Shown here one piece after another: positions 20,246-31,312 of a stretch of DNA of 64,000 bases. Source of the stretch: Halichondria panicea (taxonomy: Eukaryota; Porifera; Demospongiae; Suberitida; Halichondriidae); NCBI RefSeq assembly GCF_963675165.1, contig NC_087377.1:4526042-4590041 (forward strand), in the 5' to 3' direction. The first letter of the stretch is position 1, and every line of letters starts with the position of its first letter. A program made the position numbers and the translations under genes. Below the pieces are notes generated by a model. The model worked only from the letters and a program-made list of their open reading frames with translations. It was not told the origin of the DNA and searched no databases.

Positions 20246-20804
20246 TACCATGACCGCCACAACTAGGACCTGAACATAACCTCGCTTTGCTCAGATTTAA
20301 TAATAATTTACCACACCAATTGTTTCATGGGGTCATATTTTAATTTGCAGAATGCCCCAAAAAATTAATCAATTAGTGGTCCAGGTCAGAGGTCAGAATA
20401 ACCACGTGATCTAGCAAAACGTTGTAATGCTTTGCTAAAGTGACTTTTTGTGGTGACTTGTGACTCTGTTTGTGGTTTTATAATGATATTCATAATTTTT
20501 TTCTTTTTTTGCCTGCCACCCTGGTCTGTTTTGGGAGATTAAAGTCCGTGAAACTTATTTGGTGTGGGTCTTTATTATGTATCTTTTTGCCAATTTGTGG
20601 TCTCTGCAGCACGCATGTAGATCTAAATGTATATATATAGGTCTTTTCTCCCAATTTTATAAGTGTCGCAAAGATAATTATTGTCTAGATAATGATTCTT
20701 GCTGATAGAATTTTCCAGCCAAGCTCACACCTCAGCTGGTTGAGTTCTATTTGTTATTATTATTGTTCGACTCTGAGCTACAGTATAAGGAATTAAGCAA
20801 TTAT

Positions 20805-21000
20805 TGTATACCGTATACATAGCGGATAATTTTTGTTGGTGAACATTTTCGTATCAGTTATACCCATTTAAATATTTCGTATTTCAAAATTTGTACAGTA
20901 TAGTGACGTTTATCTATTGAGGTAGAATAATTTCGTATGATACTGTTCAATACGAAATATATACACGAACATTTCCACCATACGAAAGTAACTCGCTATT
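20805..21000. mobile_element. MITE with 'AGCGGATAA/TAACTCGCTA' ends, copy 1
   Basis: Left end TATACATAGCGGATAATTTT, middle TAGAATAATTTCGTA, right end AAAGTAACTCGCTAT. It shares the middle block and the right end with the copy at 49868-50042. It lies immediately upstream of the first ankyrin exon of the paralogous gene. Confidence 0.5.
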
Positions 21001-21055
21001 ATTAATAATACAACTGCTTGAATTATAATTATAGTAAACCGTCTATTTTGTACAG

Positions 21056-24000
21056 TGCTCAAAATAAGCTGGCCTATGACTTATGGAATGTAAGCTATCA
21101 TGATGTCGTCAAAGTGAAGTCCCTTTTGGGACAGGGGGCAGACCCCAACCATCAGCTATACTGGAGTGAGAAGTGGTATTGGGAACCTCCGTTACACACA
21201 GCTTGTAAATGGGGTCGCCTTGAGATTGTAAAGACGCTTGTTACCCATGGAGCTCGTACTGATAAAGGTGATGGTGGCGATAACATGACTCCACTTCACT
21301 GGGCATGCAGGGGAGATTGTATAGAGGTGGTGAAATACTTCATCCGGGAGGTTGGATGTAGCATTGGTAAGTGTAATTATAGTCGTTGTAATTCCGTACC
21401 GAGGGCAATGTTTGAAGGTCCAATTTTCAGGATTTTTGTGAATTTTGCATATCATTTTCACTTTGTATAGTATCTGCATGTTCCAACAGATGTGAGGGAT
21501 AAGTATAACAAGACTTCTCTTCACTTTGCTTGTTTGGGAGGAAGTAAAGACGTGGTACAGTATCTGGTGGAGGAAATGAGGATGGATGTTGGTGAGATTT
21601 AGTGCGATTTTGTAGTCTCTGTATTTTGTTTCCATGCATAGCCTCATTGCTTCTGCCCCATCTCAGTCCAGTCCTACATGTTAGATCAGATTTATTGTTT
21701 GACTGCACATTTGATATGTATGTATACATGCAGATGTGATCGATGATTTTGGACAGTCACCACTGGACGATGCGATTGGTAATATGTTAGTCTCTAAAGT
21801 GTATGTGGATGTTGTCCTCTACCTGATGAGCCGTGGTTGTTGTGGTGATGAGGACAAAGCCGATTTACTGCGGGGAGCATGTTTCTGGGGCCAGCTGGGG
21901 GTGGTGAAGGAACTGGTTGAGCAACACAAAGTTGACGCCAAGAGTGAGTGTGGTAATGTACCAATTAAGTCATTATACTTCTCCTAAACTGCTTTTCTAC
22001 ACACTATAGCTCAATTAACAGATGTGAGGGATGTTAAGGTCTTAATTTACCATACCCAAGCAGAGGATATAGCACTTGTCCTATGCTAATTAAGTTATAG
22101 TATGTGCATGTGCGAGGCAAGCTGGGTGTGGTGAAGGAACTTTGAACACAACCCTAAAAGTGATGTATTATTTTCTTTTAAGCTTCGCTATGGTATAATA
22201 GTGTGGTTATGTTCACTTAGTATAATTATGGTATTGTATGGTATACATGTATAATTATGTGCATGCAGATGTGAGGAGCATTGACAAGACTCCTCCTCTT
22301 ATCAATGCCTCTGGACACAAAGATGTGGTCCAGTACTTGGTGGAAAAGGCCAACTGTGATATCAGTGAGTATACACACCCCATAATATCCTTGGTACTAA
22401 CTGTTTGTTTGTCTCTGCCATGCAGTTGATTAAACAGCAGTCATGCATGTTATAATACCGTGTAAGTAGCAATGTATATACAGATGTTCGGGATGATGAG
22501 GGACAGTCACTATTGGACAGTGCTTTGGAACGTCTGGGGTATGAAGATGGCTGTTTGGATGTTGCCCTTTACCTAATGAGTCGTGGCTGTAGTGATGAGG
22601 ACAAGACCAAGTTACTGTGTAGAGCATGTGAGTGTGGCAAGCTGGGTGCTGTGAAGGAAATGGTTGAGAAATACAAAGTTGATCCCAAGAGTGAGTGTGA
22701 TGATAATTATGTATACCAACCTATACTATATATAGGCAGGGTGTCATACAGGATTTTGAAGTAGAGGGGGAAATAAGAAAAGTAACTAGAAAATTTTGCT
22801 AAAAAAAAGGTCAACTGTAAATTATTTCAATACCCTGTTAGTATATTAAATTTCCAGCTATGGATCCCAACTGTATATAGTACCTGAATGCAAATTTTAG
22901 GGGGGGGGAATTGGAACTAGAGGGGATACCCCCCTCCCCCCTGTATGACACCCTACCAATTAAGACACAAGTAAATCCTTATTCGAAGGTATTTTTATGT
23001 AATTTGCTTGACGCGCAACAAGGAGGAGTTGGTTTTAATCGCGATACTTATTATTACTCTTTGTGACATTATCACTATAGGGCAGCTATATTCTGCAAAC
23101 AATATCATACAAACTCAACACAATAGTTGTTATGCCCAAACAGTATAAGGTAGTTGATAGTATACTTTTCTCCATGGGGTACAATTCTAGTCTTCATGCA
23201 CATCGTATACACACTGACAGCGGTGTCTGTTATACAGATGTGAAGGACAGTGAGGGACAGTCACCACTGGACAGAGCTTTGGAATTTCTGTATGAATATG
23301 ATGACTGTGTGTATGTTGCCCTCTACCTGATGAACCGTGGATGTGGTGGTGATGAGGACATTAAAGACGACTTACTGTATGCAGCATGTTGTAAGGGAAA
23401 GCTGGAGCTGGTGAAAGAACTAATTGAGCAACACGAAGTTAACCCCATGTGCAAAAGTGAGTGCATGTCATAATCATTTCTAACCTACTTATATATTATT
23501 ACAGTCGGCCATGGCCAGCAATTATTAGTACTGCACCACATGCATATTTGTGTCCCTCATGCATGCAGCTCACATTTCCTTATAATTATACAATACATCA
23601 CTATTGGAGTGTTTTCATCACATGCATGCACCCATTCTCGAGACAGTTGTATAATTATTTAATATGCATGTATACATACAGTAGCCCTCATATAAAAGTT
23701 CCCGTTCCGTACCGTTCAATTGCGTAAAACGGTTTGCGTAGAAACAGAACAAAACGGAAGTCTAGCTCATTAAAATTTAATACGGTACGGAAAATACCCG
23801 TTTTCACGTGTATGTAGCTGCATGATTCGCTCGGTAGCTAGCTGGCTATAATAGTGTTCCAAGAAATCAACCTGGTGAACTGTTCTACTAAGCAAAGAAT
23901 CCTCATATCCTTCACAGACAGCTACAGAGCAAGTATTATACATGCAAAACCCCTATAAGGAGCAAGGTCAAGGCGAGTTAGATCTATAGTTAGAGTACTG

Positions 24001-25579
24001 ACATTCAGTTTGAACATTTATATTATTAGCACTGCATGTACATGAATTTGTTATTCTTACTGATAGCTACAGGACATGGTACCATTGTGTGTAATTTGTA
24101 ATGAAGTGTACAACAAAAGTATAATAATACAATCAGATCATAATGTAGCTATTAGTAAGCTGCATGTATCTAAGATTCCAGAGGTCCGGTTGATTTGCTA
24201 CTGCCAACTTTCTCATCTTCTTCCAGCCTATAAGTTCTGCAGTATTCCCAGTACTATTCGTATGCATGCCCCTCGATTATACTAGAGAAGTTAGTACATT
24301 TGTAGCTTTCTTAGTACGTACAAATTATTATTGCTAACTCAACAAATTCCACCCGTTTTTTCCTCCGTAGAATGGTATACGTAATTACGGTGCGTTTATA
24401 GATAGCGGTTTTTTGACTCCGTAAAAACGGAACGTTATGCATGTGCAACGGAAATGCAACGGGAATTTTTTATGAGGGCTACTGTAATTCTACACTGGTC
24501 AGCTTAACCGTTGATTGAGCACAAACTCTTGTTCAGGAACTTACGATAATGGCAAGACTCCTCTTGACGTTGCTACCGAGTGGCGTCACACTGAAATTGC
24601 TGACTACCTCAAGTCTCTACCACGACAATGTAAGCTCACTACGATTATGAATACACCAATTAACATGATACGGCTGTCTATACAGCTGCTCTGACTGAAG
24701 ACAGTGATTCCAAGAGTGGGGAGAATAGACCATCATCAAATGGTAACTTGCTTTTAACCAAAGGAGGCTGAAATCACTTGACCTTAAGGTCACTAATCGA
24801 ACTTTTCTTACAGACTACTTCAAGCCTAGTTTTTAATTCATTTTACTGGGGCAGGGATCAAATTTTATTTTCGCTAATTTTGCTCAGAAGCAAGTACAAG
24901 TCAGTGCATTTGTTGAGCAAAATAAATTTGACCCACCCTGTAAAATAACTTTTTAAGCTTACAGGCACTAAAACAGCTTGATGTAAAATAAGTTTGTAAG
25001 GTCAAGTTGTTCCTCCCTCCCTTCACATGTACATTATCAGGCTAACATATCTCATTCCTCCTCAAGCGACCTCTGACCCTCTCTTCAGTCAACAAACACC
25101 TAGTGCTCTACCAGAAACAACTGGTAAGAGACTCTAATTATATAGCTATATAGTAATATTATTATGCCTGGTATATAGATTTTACCTGTTTATACATGCA
25201 TGCATGCACCTGTCTACAAATTACTATGTATATACAGTGAAACCTCCGGACAAGGAGGTTTTCTCCGCTATTTGGAGGTGTCTTTTATTGGGAGGTTATA
25301 CCTATAGGTTACTTTATCCTAACATTTAATGTGTAGACAATAATGAGACAATAATAACTTGTTTAGAGGTGTTCGCTATTCAGTTGCAAGTACACTATAG
25401 AAAGCAGTTGGCACAAGGCATGCTGTCCCACTACAACAGAGGGATCCGCTATTTAGAGAATCCGTTATAAGACGTTCCACTGTATACTTTGACATAGCGT
25501 TATATTTGTACACCCTCAGATTCTCTAAATGGTTCCAAGCAACTTCCTTCCGTTTTAAACGATGACAAAACCTCGCCAA
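21056..25579 (+). CDS. Truncated ankyrin paralogue of the Roc-COR-Death gene
   Basis: Exons in frame: 21056-21366, 21490-21591, 21734-21943, 22269-22364, 22484-22690, 23238-23456, 24537-24629, 24686-24742, 25067-25123 and 25520-25579. The encoded ankyrin repeats match the 7876-9554 region in sequence, exon order and phase (LLGQGADPNH, YLMSRGC, KDVVQYLVE, EIADYLKSL), ending in the same linker (NGSKQLPSVLNDDKTSP compared with NDSKQLPFTSKDAKTS). No first exon with ATG was found before 21056. The GTPase exon that should follow 25579 is absent before the next recognised sequence. It is either a partial tandem duplicate or a short ankyrin-only gene. No frame breaks occur in these exons. Confidence 0.75.
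22015..22170 (+). pseudogene. Decayed ankyrin exon copy
   Basis: Starts like its sister exons (acceptor CAG then ATGTGAGGGATG) and ends with GGCAAGCTGGGTGTGGTGAA, GGAACTTTGAACACAACCC and CCTAAAAGTGA. The middle is lost or rearranged and the frame is broken. It is the remnant of an extra copy of the DVALYLMSRGC..VKELVEQH exon type. Confidence 0.7.
22735..22957. mobile_element. TIR element, GGGTGTCATACAGG ends
   Basis: Starts GGCAGGGTGTCATACAGG and ends CTGTATGACACCCTACC, with G- and C-runs near the right end. Intronic in the ankyrin paralogue. The ends resemble hAT-type MITE termini, but no 8-bp duplication was found. Confidence 0.6.
23679..24484. mobile_element. 806-bp TIR element flanked by TA
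   Basis: Starts CAGTAGCCCTCATA and ends TATGAGGGCTACTG, flanked by TA on both sides. The subterminal arms contain GTTCCCGTT and AACGGGAA. This is the Tc1/mariner-superfamily pattern with no transposase ORF. It accounts for most of the long intron before exon 24537-24629. Confidence 0.7.
25235..25482. mobile_element. Mariner/pogo-like MITE flanked by TA
   Basis: Starts CAGTGAAACCTCCGGA and ends GACGTTCCACTG, with TA on each side. Related to 9632-9838. It sits in an intron that is only 98 bp in the intact paralogous position (9400-9497). Confidence 0.6.
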
Positions 25580-25769
25580 GTGAGCTAGTGATTTTAATTT
25601 CGAGTGTTATATAGAGGCGCAATTACGTATTATATGAATTAATGCACCTTTGTACCAAACATGTCTGGGAAGTATCAGTATTATCACATGCAGATACCAT
25701 GCATTATGGGCATGTCCTATATAAATAGTAACTGAATTGAAAGTAGGATAGCGTATATTATATAGGTAC

Positions 25770-25915
25770 AATACAAAGTTATAAATGTTTGCAGTTTCGC
25801 TGATAAGTATGCATATACCGCGAACAATAATTATCGCATGCTGTAAAAAGCTGCTATTCTGTGAAATTTAAATCCGCCAAAACTTTCGAAGTATTATACT
25901 CCGCTATAATTATAA
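25770..25915. mobile_element. MITE fragment 'CCGCGAA', copy 1
   Basis: Contains TTTCGCTGATAAGTATG, CATGCTGTAAAAAGCTGCTATT and TTTAAATCCGCCAAAACTTTCG. These blocks match the element at 47455-47640 in order. Confidence 0.45.
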
Positions 25916-25918
25916 TTA

Positions 25919-25962
25919 TGTGACAGGCTCTGGGAAAACCAGACTTTTGGAGCAGGCTAAAA
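25919..25962. repeat. Solo terminal repeat of the TGTGACAGG element
   Basis: TGTGACAGGCTCTGGGAAAA followed by CCAGACTTTTGGAGCAGGCT matches the arms of the complete element at 35030-35186; no second arm is found here. Confidence 0.6.
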
Positions 25963-26334
25963 TGTTGGTGATTTGTGTACCAAATGATAGAGCAGAGCAT
26001 CGCCTACACAATGATACTTATGCTTAGTGTTCACATACCTAGTTTCACACCCGAGTTATGCGCGTTGGAAACTCGAAGCCATGAAATGTAGAGTCGAGAA
26101 AAACACCTCTCACACATTACTCAATAAGGTTATAGCGAAAGTTTGGACGAAGCGCTTCGATGGAAAGAGTTGGATTTAGATCATCAGATTTTATACAGAG
26201 AGGTAGTAGAAGGACTGTAGATACTTATATGCCAATAACATAAATTTCAAACATAGACAATCCATGCTGGTATAGAAAGATGTATGCACCCAAAACTCAG
26301 TCTTGAAGCTTCAGAATGTTGTGTTATGTTAATG

Positions 26335-26373
26335 CCTTGGTGTGCGCATGCGCAAGCGAGGTATATATATGGT

Positions 26374-26462
<89 letters not shown>

Positions 26463-26830
26463 ATGTGCGTGTGCATGTGTGTGTGTTTGTAGAGTGTTAC
26501 AGCTGCTCAATGATATAAAGTAAGAGTTTCTATATAGGCTTCTATAGTCAGGTTTTCTTGGCCGGATTGCAATTAGTGCATGGATTTATAATAAAGCTTC
26601 GTTCTTTTTTGAACTTTCGACACCTTTTTAGCCACAATCATAGTCGATCATTTCCCACTCTTTTTTACCATTTTGTACTCTGCATGCTTGCATGTCATTT
26701 GTCATCTTTGTATAATTATTGTAACTGCATGTACATGTCATGTGTGTATTTAGTACTATAGCTTCATTGCCATAAAGCTTTGGCTCCTCGATCCACCGAG
26801 GCATCAGCACCCGCGGTGACGCTTTCATTG
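26335..26830 (+). mobile_element. Dispersed element 'CCTCGGTG', copy 2, with expanded GT tract
   Basis: Begins TGCCTTGGTGTGCGCATGCGC and GCGAGGTATATATATGGTAG. A (GT)n of about 75 bp fills 26380-26460, where the other copies have a short GT-rich stretch. It ends TCCACCGAGGCATCAGCACC. Internal sequence is shorter than in copies 1 and 3. Confidence 0.7.
26380..26462. repeat. (GT)n microsatellite
   Basis: About 40 uninterrupted GT units inside dispersed element copy 2; ORFs on both strands here are repeat artefacts. Confidence 0.95.
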
Positions 26831-27389
26831 AATATTTGGCACAGGCCTATATACCACCAAGGCATCAGTGTTTTCATTAGGTTAGCACTTCAGTGCTCTA
26901 TAGTTACACTATTTGTTGTGTGTATATCTTCATTCTATGCATGTATATATACCTGCAGGCAAAGACTGAGAGTCGCCAAGCAATTGAGAGTTTGGGACAG
27001 GCCAAAGAATAGCAAGATTAAACTATTATAGCAATTATTGTACACTGTACAATCATGTAAACGACAGATTATCTCATAGATGGTAATTACTGCGACGTTT
27101 TCCTAGATATTTAGGGTTATAGGTGAAATGATGCATATATAATTATACTGACGTCTATATACCTATATATAACTATGAAATAACCTTCCTTTAGCAAGCT
27201 TGTTGTGTTAGTTAATTTATTTACTTCTTCGAAACCGGTATGCAGTATATATATACGTTAGCGGAAGATGAATGCAAAAAGCTACTCGTTATCGATATAT
27301 AGAGCTGACATTGCTGAGGACCTGAAGGGGAAGATTGCAAGTAAAGAACTGACTCAGCTGATTCTGTGCTAACAATGTCGTCTAGCCGT

Positions 27390-28555
27390 TATAATTGTAA
27401 ACTATGAATGTTTGTGTTATAATTCTTGCATGCTGGAGATACTTGTCTTAAAGTTTGGTGATTTTTCCTAGCCTCCTTCGCAGGCCTTCCTTTTTCAGTT
27501 TTAAACAATGTTAACACCATACAGGAATAATTGGAGGAGCAAAGAAAGAAAAAAGGAAGCCTCTTGGACGGTTCGTTCTTTCTTTCTTTGTTCCTCCAAT
27601 TCTTACCGTATTTTATCTTATTGACCGTGTGACAAAGAACAGAAAAAGGAGAGGCTGTGAAGGAGGCTAGATTTTTCCATGCATCGTCGGCATACCATGT
27701 ACCACGCAGATGAAACTGTTTAATGTCATCCAAGGAGTATATACATGCATGGCTCAGGTTCCTAATGAGAGGGATTGAGGCAAGGGCGTATACATTGGCA
27801 TTGCAAGTATAGGTCCCCTTGCGTGGTTCCTTTTTGTGAGTACAGCACATCCCCATTAAGTAACATCATGACATAAATTATATGCATGCATGTGTTGATG
27901 AGAACTGTAGCACAGTCTCCTGATGTTGTGCAGGGCAGTTCGTTGGTTCATGGCTTGCGTCTATCAACAAAGGTTTGGACGGTGCATGCATGTGGACTGC
28001 TGCTTTTGTACCAGCGATCTGGCTAGCATAGTTGTATGGATCCAACAGTTTCTTGCATATAATTATCTTTCCTTGATAATGCGCGCGCCTTGCTGTGTCC
28101 CCTATATATGGGTCGAACACCCGGGTTCTTGTTGCATGAGGGCAATCAGTCTGCTGGCCATTATAGTGGTGTTGTAGTTTCTGTGTCAATTAACCAGGAC
28201 AGTACAAAGGCGTTTTCCATTTGAGGCAAAGGACCAGCATTATAGGTCGAGGATGCTGATTTGAAGGCGGTGTACAGAGCCTTCTCCATGCGAGTGAGTC
28301 GAGTCCTGTGAAGGCCCAGCGGAGCCACTTGTTTTTAGAGCAGCGGATCTTATCATGGCTGCGTCCAGTGATTCGGAATGAATGTCGATGTGGGTTTTCA
28401 TTATAATGATGGTGTTAGGGGGGGTATACTGCTTTGCCTGGAGGGTGTTTTTCAATCAAACTTTTTTCCTTCATCAACTTGATCATCCAAGTGTAGAACT
28501 CCTCCGTTGCTTTGATCGGAGAGTAGGTGAAGTGCAGCCTTTGTGATTACATAAT
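27390..28555 (-). pseudogene. Degenerate retroelement reverse transcriptase, interrupted by a MITE
   Basis: Reading the minus strand from about 28555 downward in several frames: an EEFYTWMIKLMKE segment, then KHPPGKAVYPP, LDAAMIRSAALKTSGSAGPS, RLCTAFKSAS-like, QIAGTKAAVH, LLIDAS, YALASIPLIRNLS and WYADDAWK. The order and the YADD catalytic motif identify a reverse transcriptase of a type common in cnidarian and sponge genomes. Frames are broken and stops occur. A 202-bp MITE (27469-27670) interrupts it just after the YADD motif. The retroelement class (DIRS-like or other) cannot be fixed from this piece. Confidence 0.7.
27460..27679. mobile_element. MULE-like MITE inside the RT pseudogene, 9-bp duplication
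   Basis: Element 27469-27670 starts TAGCCTCCTTCGCAGGCC and ends GTGAAGGAGGCTA. The arms pair over about 80 bp, including the purine/pyrimidine blocks GGAGGAGCAAAGAAAG and CTTTCTTTGTTCCTCC. It is bounded by GATTTTTCC at 27460-27468 and 27671-27679. Its ends match those of the micro-element at 63579-63631. Confidence 0.88.
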
Positions 28556-28557
28556 TA

Positions 28558-29113
28558 TCCGACTAGAAAAACATTTGCAATGTGAAAAATTGCTAGGATT
28601 GGCCAGGGGAACCACAAAAAAGCATGGAAACAAGAAATCAGACGAGAGCATAACTCCAATCCGTTACAACGTCAATCACATGTACTGGTAGTTTCCCCAT
28701 GTTTTCCCAGCCAATATGCCACACAATTTTTACTGGTGGAGTGATGACTAATCCCTATATATTTATATTATCCATTTTGGAATGTGCGGCACATAATCAT
28801 GATGATTTGTGATGAATTGATGTTCCTAATACATGCAGTGTTGAGCACAGGTATACACACAGTCCATCCATGCGTAGTAACATGCACGGACCGTACTGCA
28901 TGGTGACCTGCATGGAAATGATGTGGTGGATGGAAGCTGGTAGATGGATCTGGAACACTGTCTATTATTTAATATACTATGTATTGTACATGTTCATGAC
29001 GTTGTAACGGATTGGAGTTATGCTCTCGTCTGATTTCTTGTTTCCACGCTTTTTTGTGGTTCCCCTGGCCAATCCTAGCAATTTTTCACATTGCAAATGT
29101 TTTTCTAGTCGGA
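28558..29113. mobile_element. Foldback element with ~115-bp terminal inverted repeats
   Basis: Left arm 28558-28675 starts TCCGACTAGAAAAACATTTG; right arm 28996-29113 ends CAAATGTTTTTCTAGTCGGA. The arms match almost base for base (for example GGATTGGCCAGGGGAACCAC and its inverse), implying recent insertion or gene conversion. The spacer of about 320 bp has no ORF. No target duplication was recognised. Confidence 0.8.
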
Positions 29114-29959
29114 TTCCCTTTCTTTTTCAGTACAGTTTACGTATCATGACATGCATAAGTGGAAAGTCTAGAGGCAGTACAGAAGTTCAAGAAGAGAAGA
29201 CAGGACTAATCAGATATCTTCTCGAATATCTCTGGACTAATAATTAGCTATAATAATTATAGTAATGAGTAATATTGCTTGATATGTTGAATTTGTGAAT
29301 CAGTATTAATTAAATGACAGCCATTAAGAGCATGATATCTAGCCAGTGCATGTAGCATGCCTGTCAGAGAAAGGGAGCTAGAGCTGAACAGTGTGAAGAA
29401 AAGCAACACCTCAGGCTCTGGAAAAGCACTGCACTGATTTTAGGACGGTTTATTAGCCACGCCTATCTATTACTAATTGGCCACAACGCAATTGCTGAGT
29501 CATTAAAGATGGCGGAATTGTCTAGGTAAGAGAAATAGAGACTGAGAGGTCATCTGCCTCGTGGAAGCAATCGCAAATCTGAAGAAGCGCTTTTTAATCC
29601 AGGTTGTAGTCGTTTGGAAACCCTGTGCAGAATGTCCTGGAGATGGCTGTACTTGGAGCAAATGCTGGGCAAGAAACTTACTTACTTACTTAGTCAGTCA
29701 GACAAAGAGCGGTGAAATGTAGAAATAGTACAATTTTTAAAATGACAATATTCATTTATTAAAATGGTCATGGATTATGAAATGAGAGATACAAAGAGAG
29801 AAAAGGCTAAATAAACTATCTGTCTAGCCAGTTTCTTGATGTGGCCTTTCCCTGCAGAGATAGAACAGTTTGAACATGAGTCAAAATAATTGAAATATTG
29901 CTAAACACGGGCAAACCCACTGCCAATCCTATGTAAAACCTACTGGTTTTACTAATATT

Positions 29960-30062
29960 ATACATTACGGTGATTAAACTCATTACAGTGATTACAACCG
30001 ATTATGGTGATTATACAGTGATTACGTCCATGCAGTACGGTGATTACACCCATTACAAATGT
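29960..30062. repeat. Minisatellite of GTGATTACA units
   Basis: About six imperfect copies of a unit like CATTACGGTGATTACAC. Related units recur at 30535-30575 and 63668-63690. Confidence 0.7.
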
Positions 30063-30534
30063 GTACTATAGGCAAAAATATAGTGTTATATTATACATAA
30101 TTATGTAGTTCAATGTTCTGACCTTTGGCGGCTATAGTCGTTTGTAGAACGTTGTTCCTTCCTTTCCCATGCTGCCTGTAGTTGAGAAGACGAGAGGTGT
30201 ATAAGCACACCTATGTTTTGAGCTTTTTGATTGTATTCTCTTTTTTGGCTGCCTTATGTTGCTTGTTGGATGGTGATGGTGTCTTCGGAGCGATAGCAGG
30301 GAGCATTTGGTTAAACATGAATACTCACATCAAAGAATGCATCCTGTTTTGGGTTCCAGAAACCACATGATTTGATGTCAAGGCGAGTCTCATCACCAAC
30401 AATCACTAATCTGTATATAGGTGAAGGTTTATCCACACAGAAGCTGCAGGGGAAGTTCTGTTGCCACATTATGACAGACTTAATTGAGATGGCAGATTTG
30501 CAGTTAAGTCTCTGATTTCATTATGTCTCATAAC

Positions 30535-30845
30535 ACATTACGGTGATTACACCATTACAGTGATTACAGTGATTCGTGACTACATTACAATAATTATGAC
30601 ATCATTCTCTTAGTGCTCTCACTTTCTATGATTCACTTTACAGCCCACTACCCAAAATTGAGGCCAGTGGGTGTTAGCTTGTTGCAGAAATCTGCACATG
30701 AATTATAATGCAAAATAGAAGCACTTTCATTTTACATACTTATTAGATCTACCCATTTTGATAAGTTCTTTCGAACGCATACGGCAACAGTGTTAGCTAG
30801 TGGTAGGGATGCCATTGTCCATCACGTGCACTTGCATGGGTGTAT
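30535..30845 (+). repeat. Dispersed repeat, also at the right edge of the window
   Basis: Shares long blocks with 63668-64000 in the same orientation: GTGATTACAGTGATTCGTGA, ACATCATTCTCTTAGTGCT, CAGCCCACTACCCAAAATTG, GCAGAAATCTGCACATGAAT and GTAGGGATGCCATTGTCCA. It is noncoding; its class is unknown. Confidence 0.7.
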
Positions 30846-31248
30846 CATGTTATTGTAGTGACACTGTAGTCTTGCAAGCTTGCTAATTAAAGCTTTCCTC
30901 CTGCATATTGCACTTGGCAACAACTTGTGACGTAGCAACGGGATAATTATATTAAGTATAATTACAAAATAGATGCCATAACAAGTATTTTCATTTTACA
31001 CTCTTATAAGATCTCTATTGTTAAAAGCTCTCCTCCTTCTTCCTTGTTTGCTATACTTCCAATTTAATACCAGGTTACCTATGTTTGCTCCAGCTATGCA
31101 GCTATGCAGCAATTATGGGTACATTATTATTAACACCTCTTCTATCCTATACAAACAGGATACAGCAAAGCTGTATATAAGTAGTAGCTAGTTTTGGAGG
31201 TGATATAATTTTTTCAAGCTTCATGTACACTGTGCTCTCTGAGGTGGC

Positions 31249-31312
31249 ATGAAGATAGCTGCATTCATATTTGGCGTCTTGTTCCTGTGGTCATGGCAAC
31301 CAGCCAGCGCAA
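31249..31312 (+). CDS. Signal-peptide exon of the giant gene
   Basis: ATG starts [17 protein letters not shown] followed by PASA, a textbook signal peptide with cleavage likely after ASA. The donor GTAAGT at 31313 is in phase 1, which fits the phase-1 exon at 36399. The intervening intron is 5.1 kb, so the link to the downstream exons is by phase and context only. Confidence 0.7.

Larger units (their letters stand above)
29114..31248. other. Intergenic region before the giant gene, no gene seen
   Basis: AT-rich sequence with a minisatellite (29960-30062) and a dispersed repeat (30535-30845). The region just before 31249 should hold the promoter of the large gene. I see no certain TATA box or initiator. 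Confidence 0.4.

Noticed and set aside
26247-26523. Long ORFs on both strands rich in Thr-His or Val-Cys
   Set aside because: They are translations of the (GT)n microsatellite and have no start context or conserved ends.
29960-30062. CRISPR-like array
   Set aside because: The units are directly adjacent imperfect repeats without unique spacers, in a eukaryotic context; a minisatellite.
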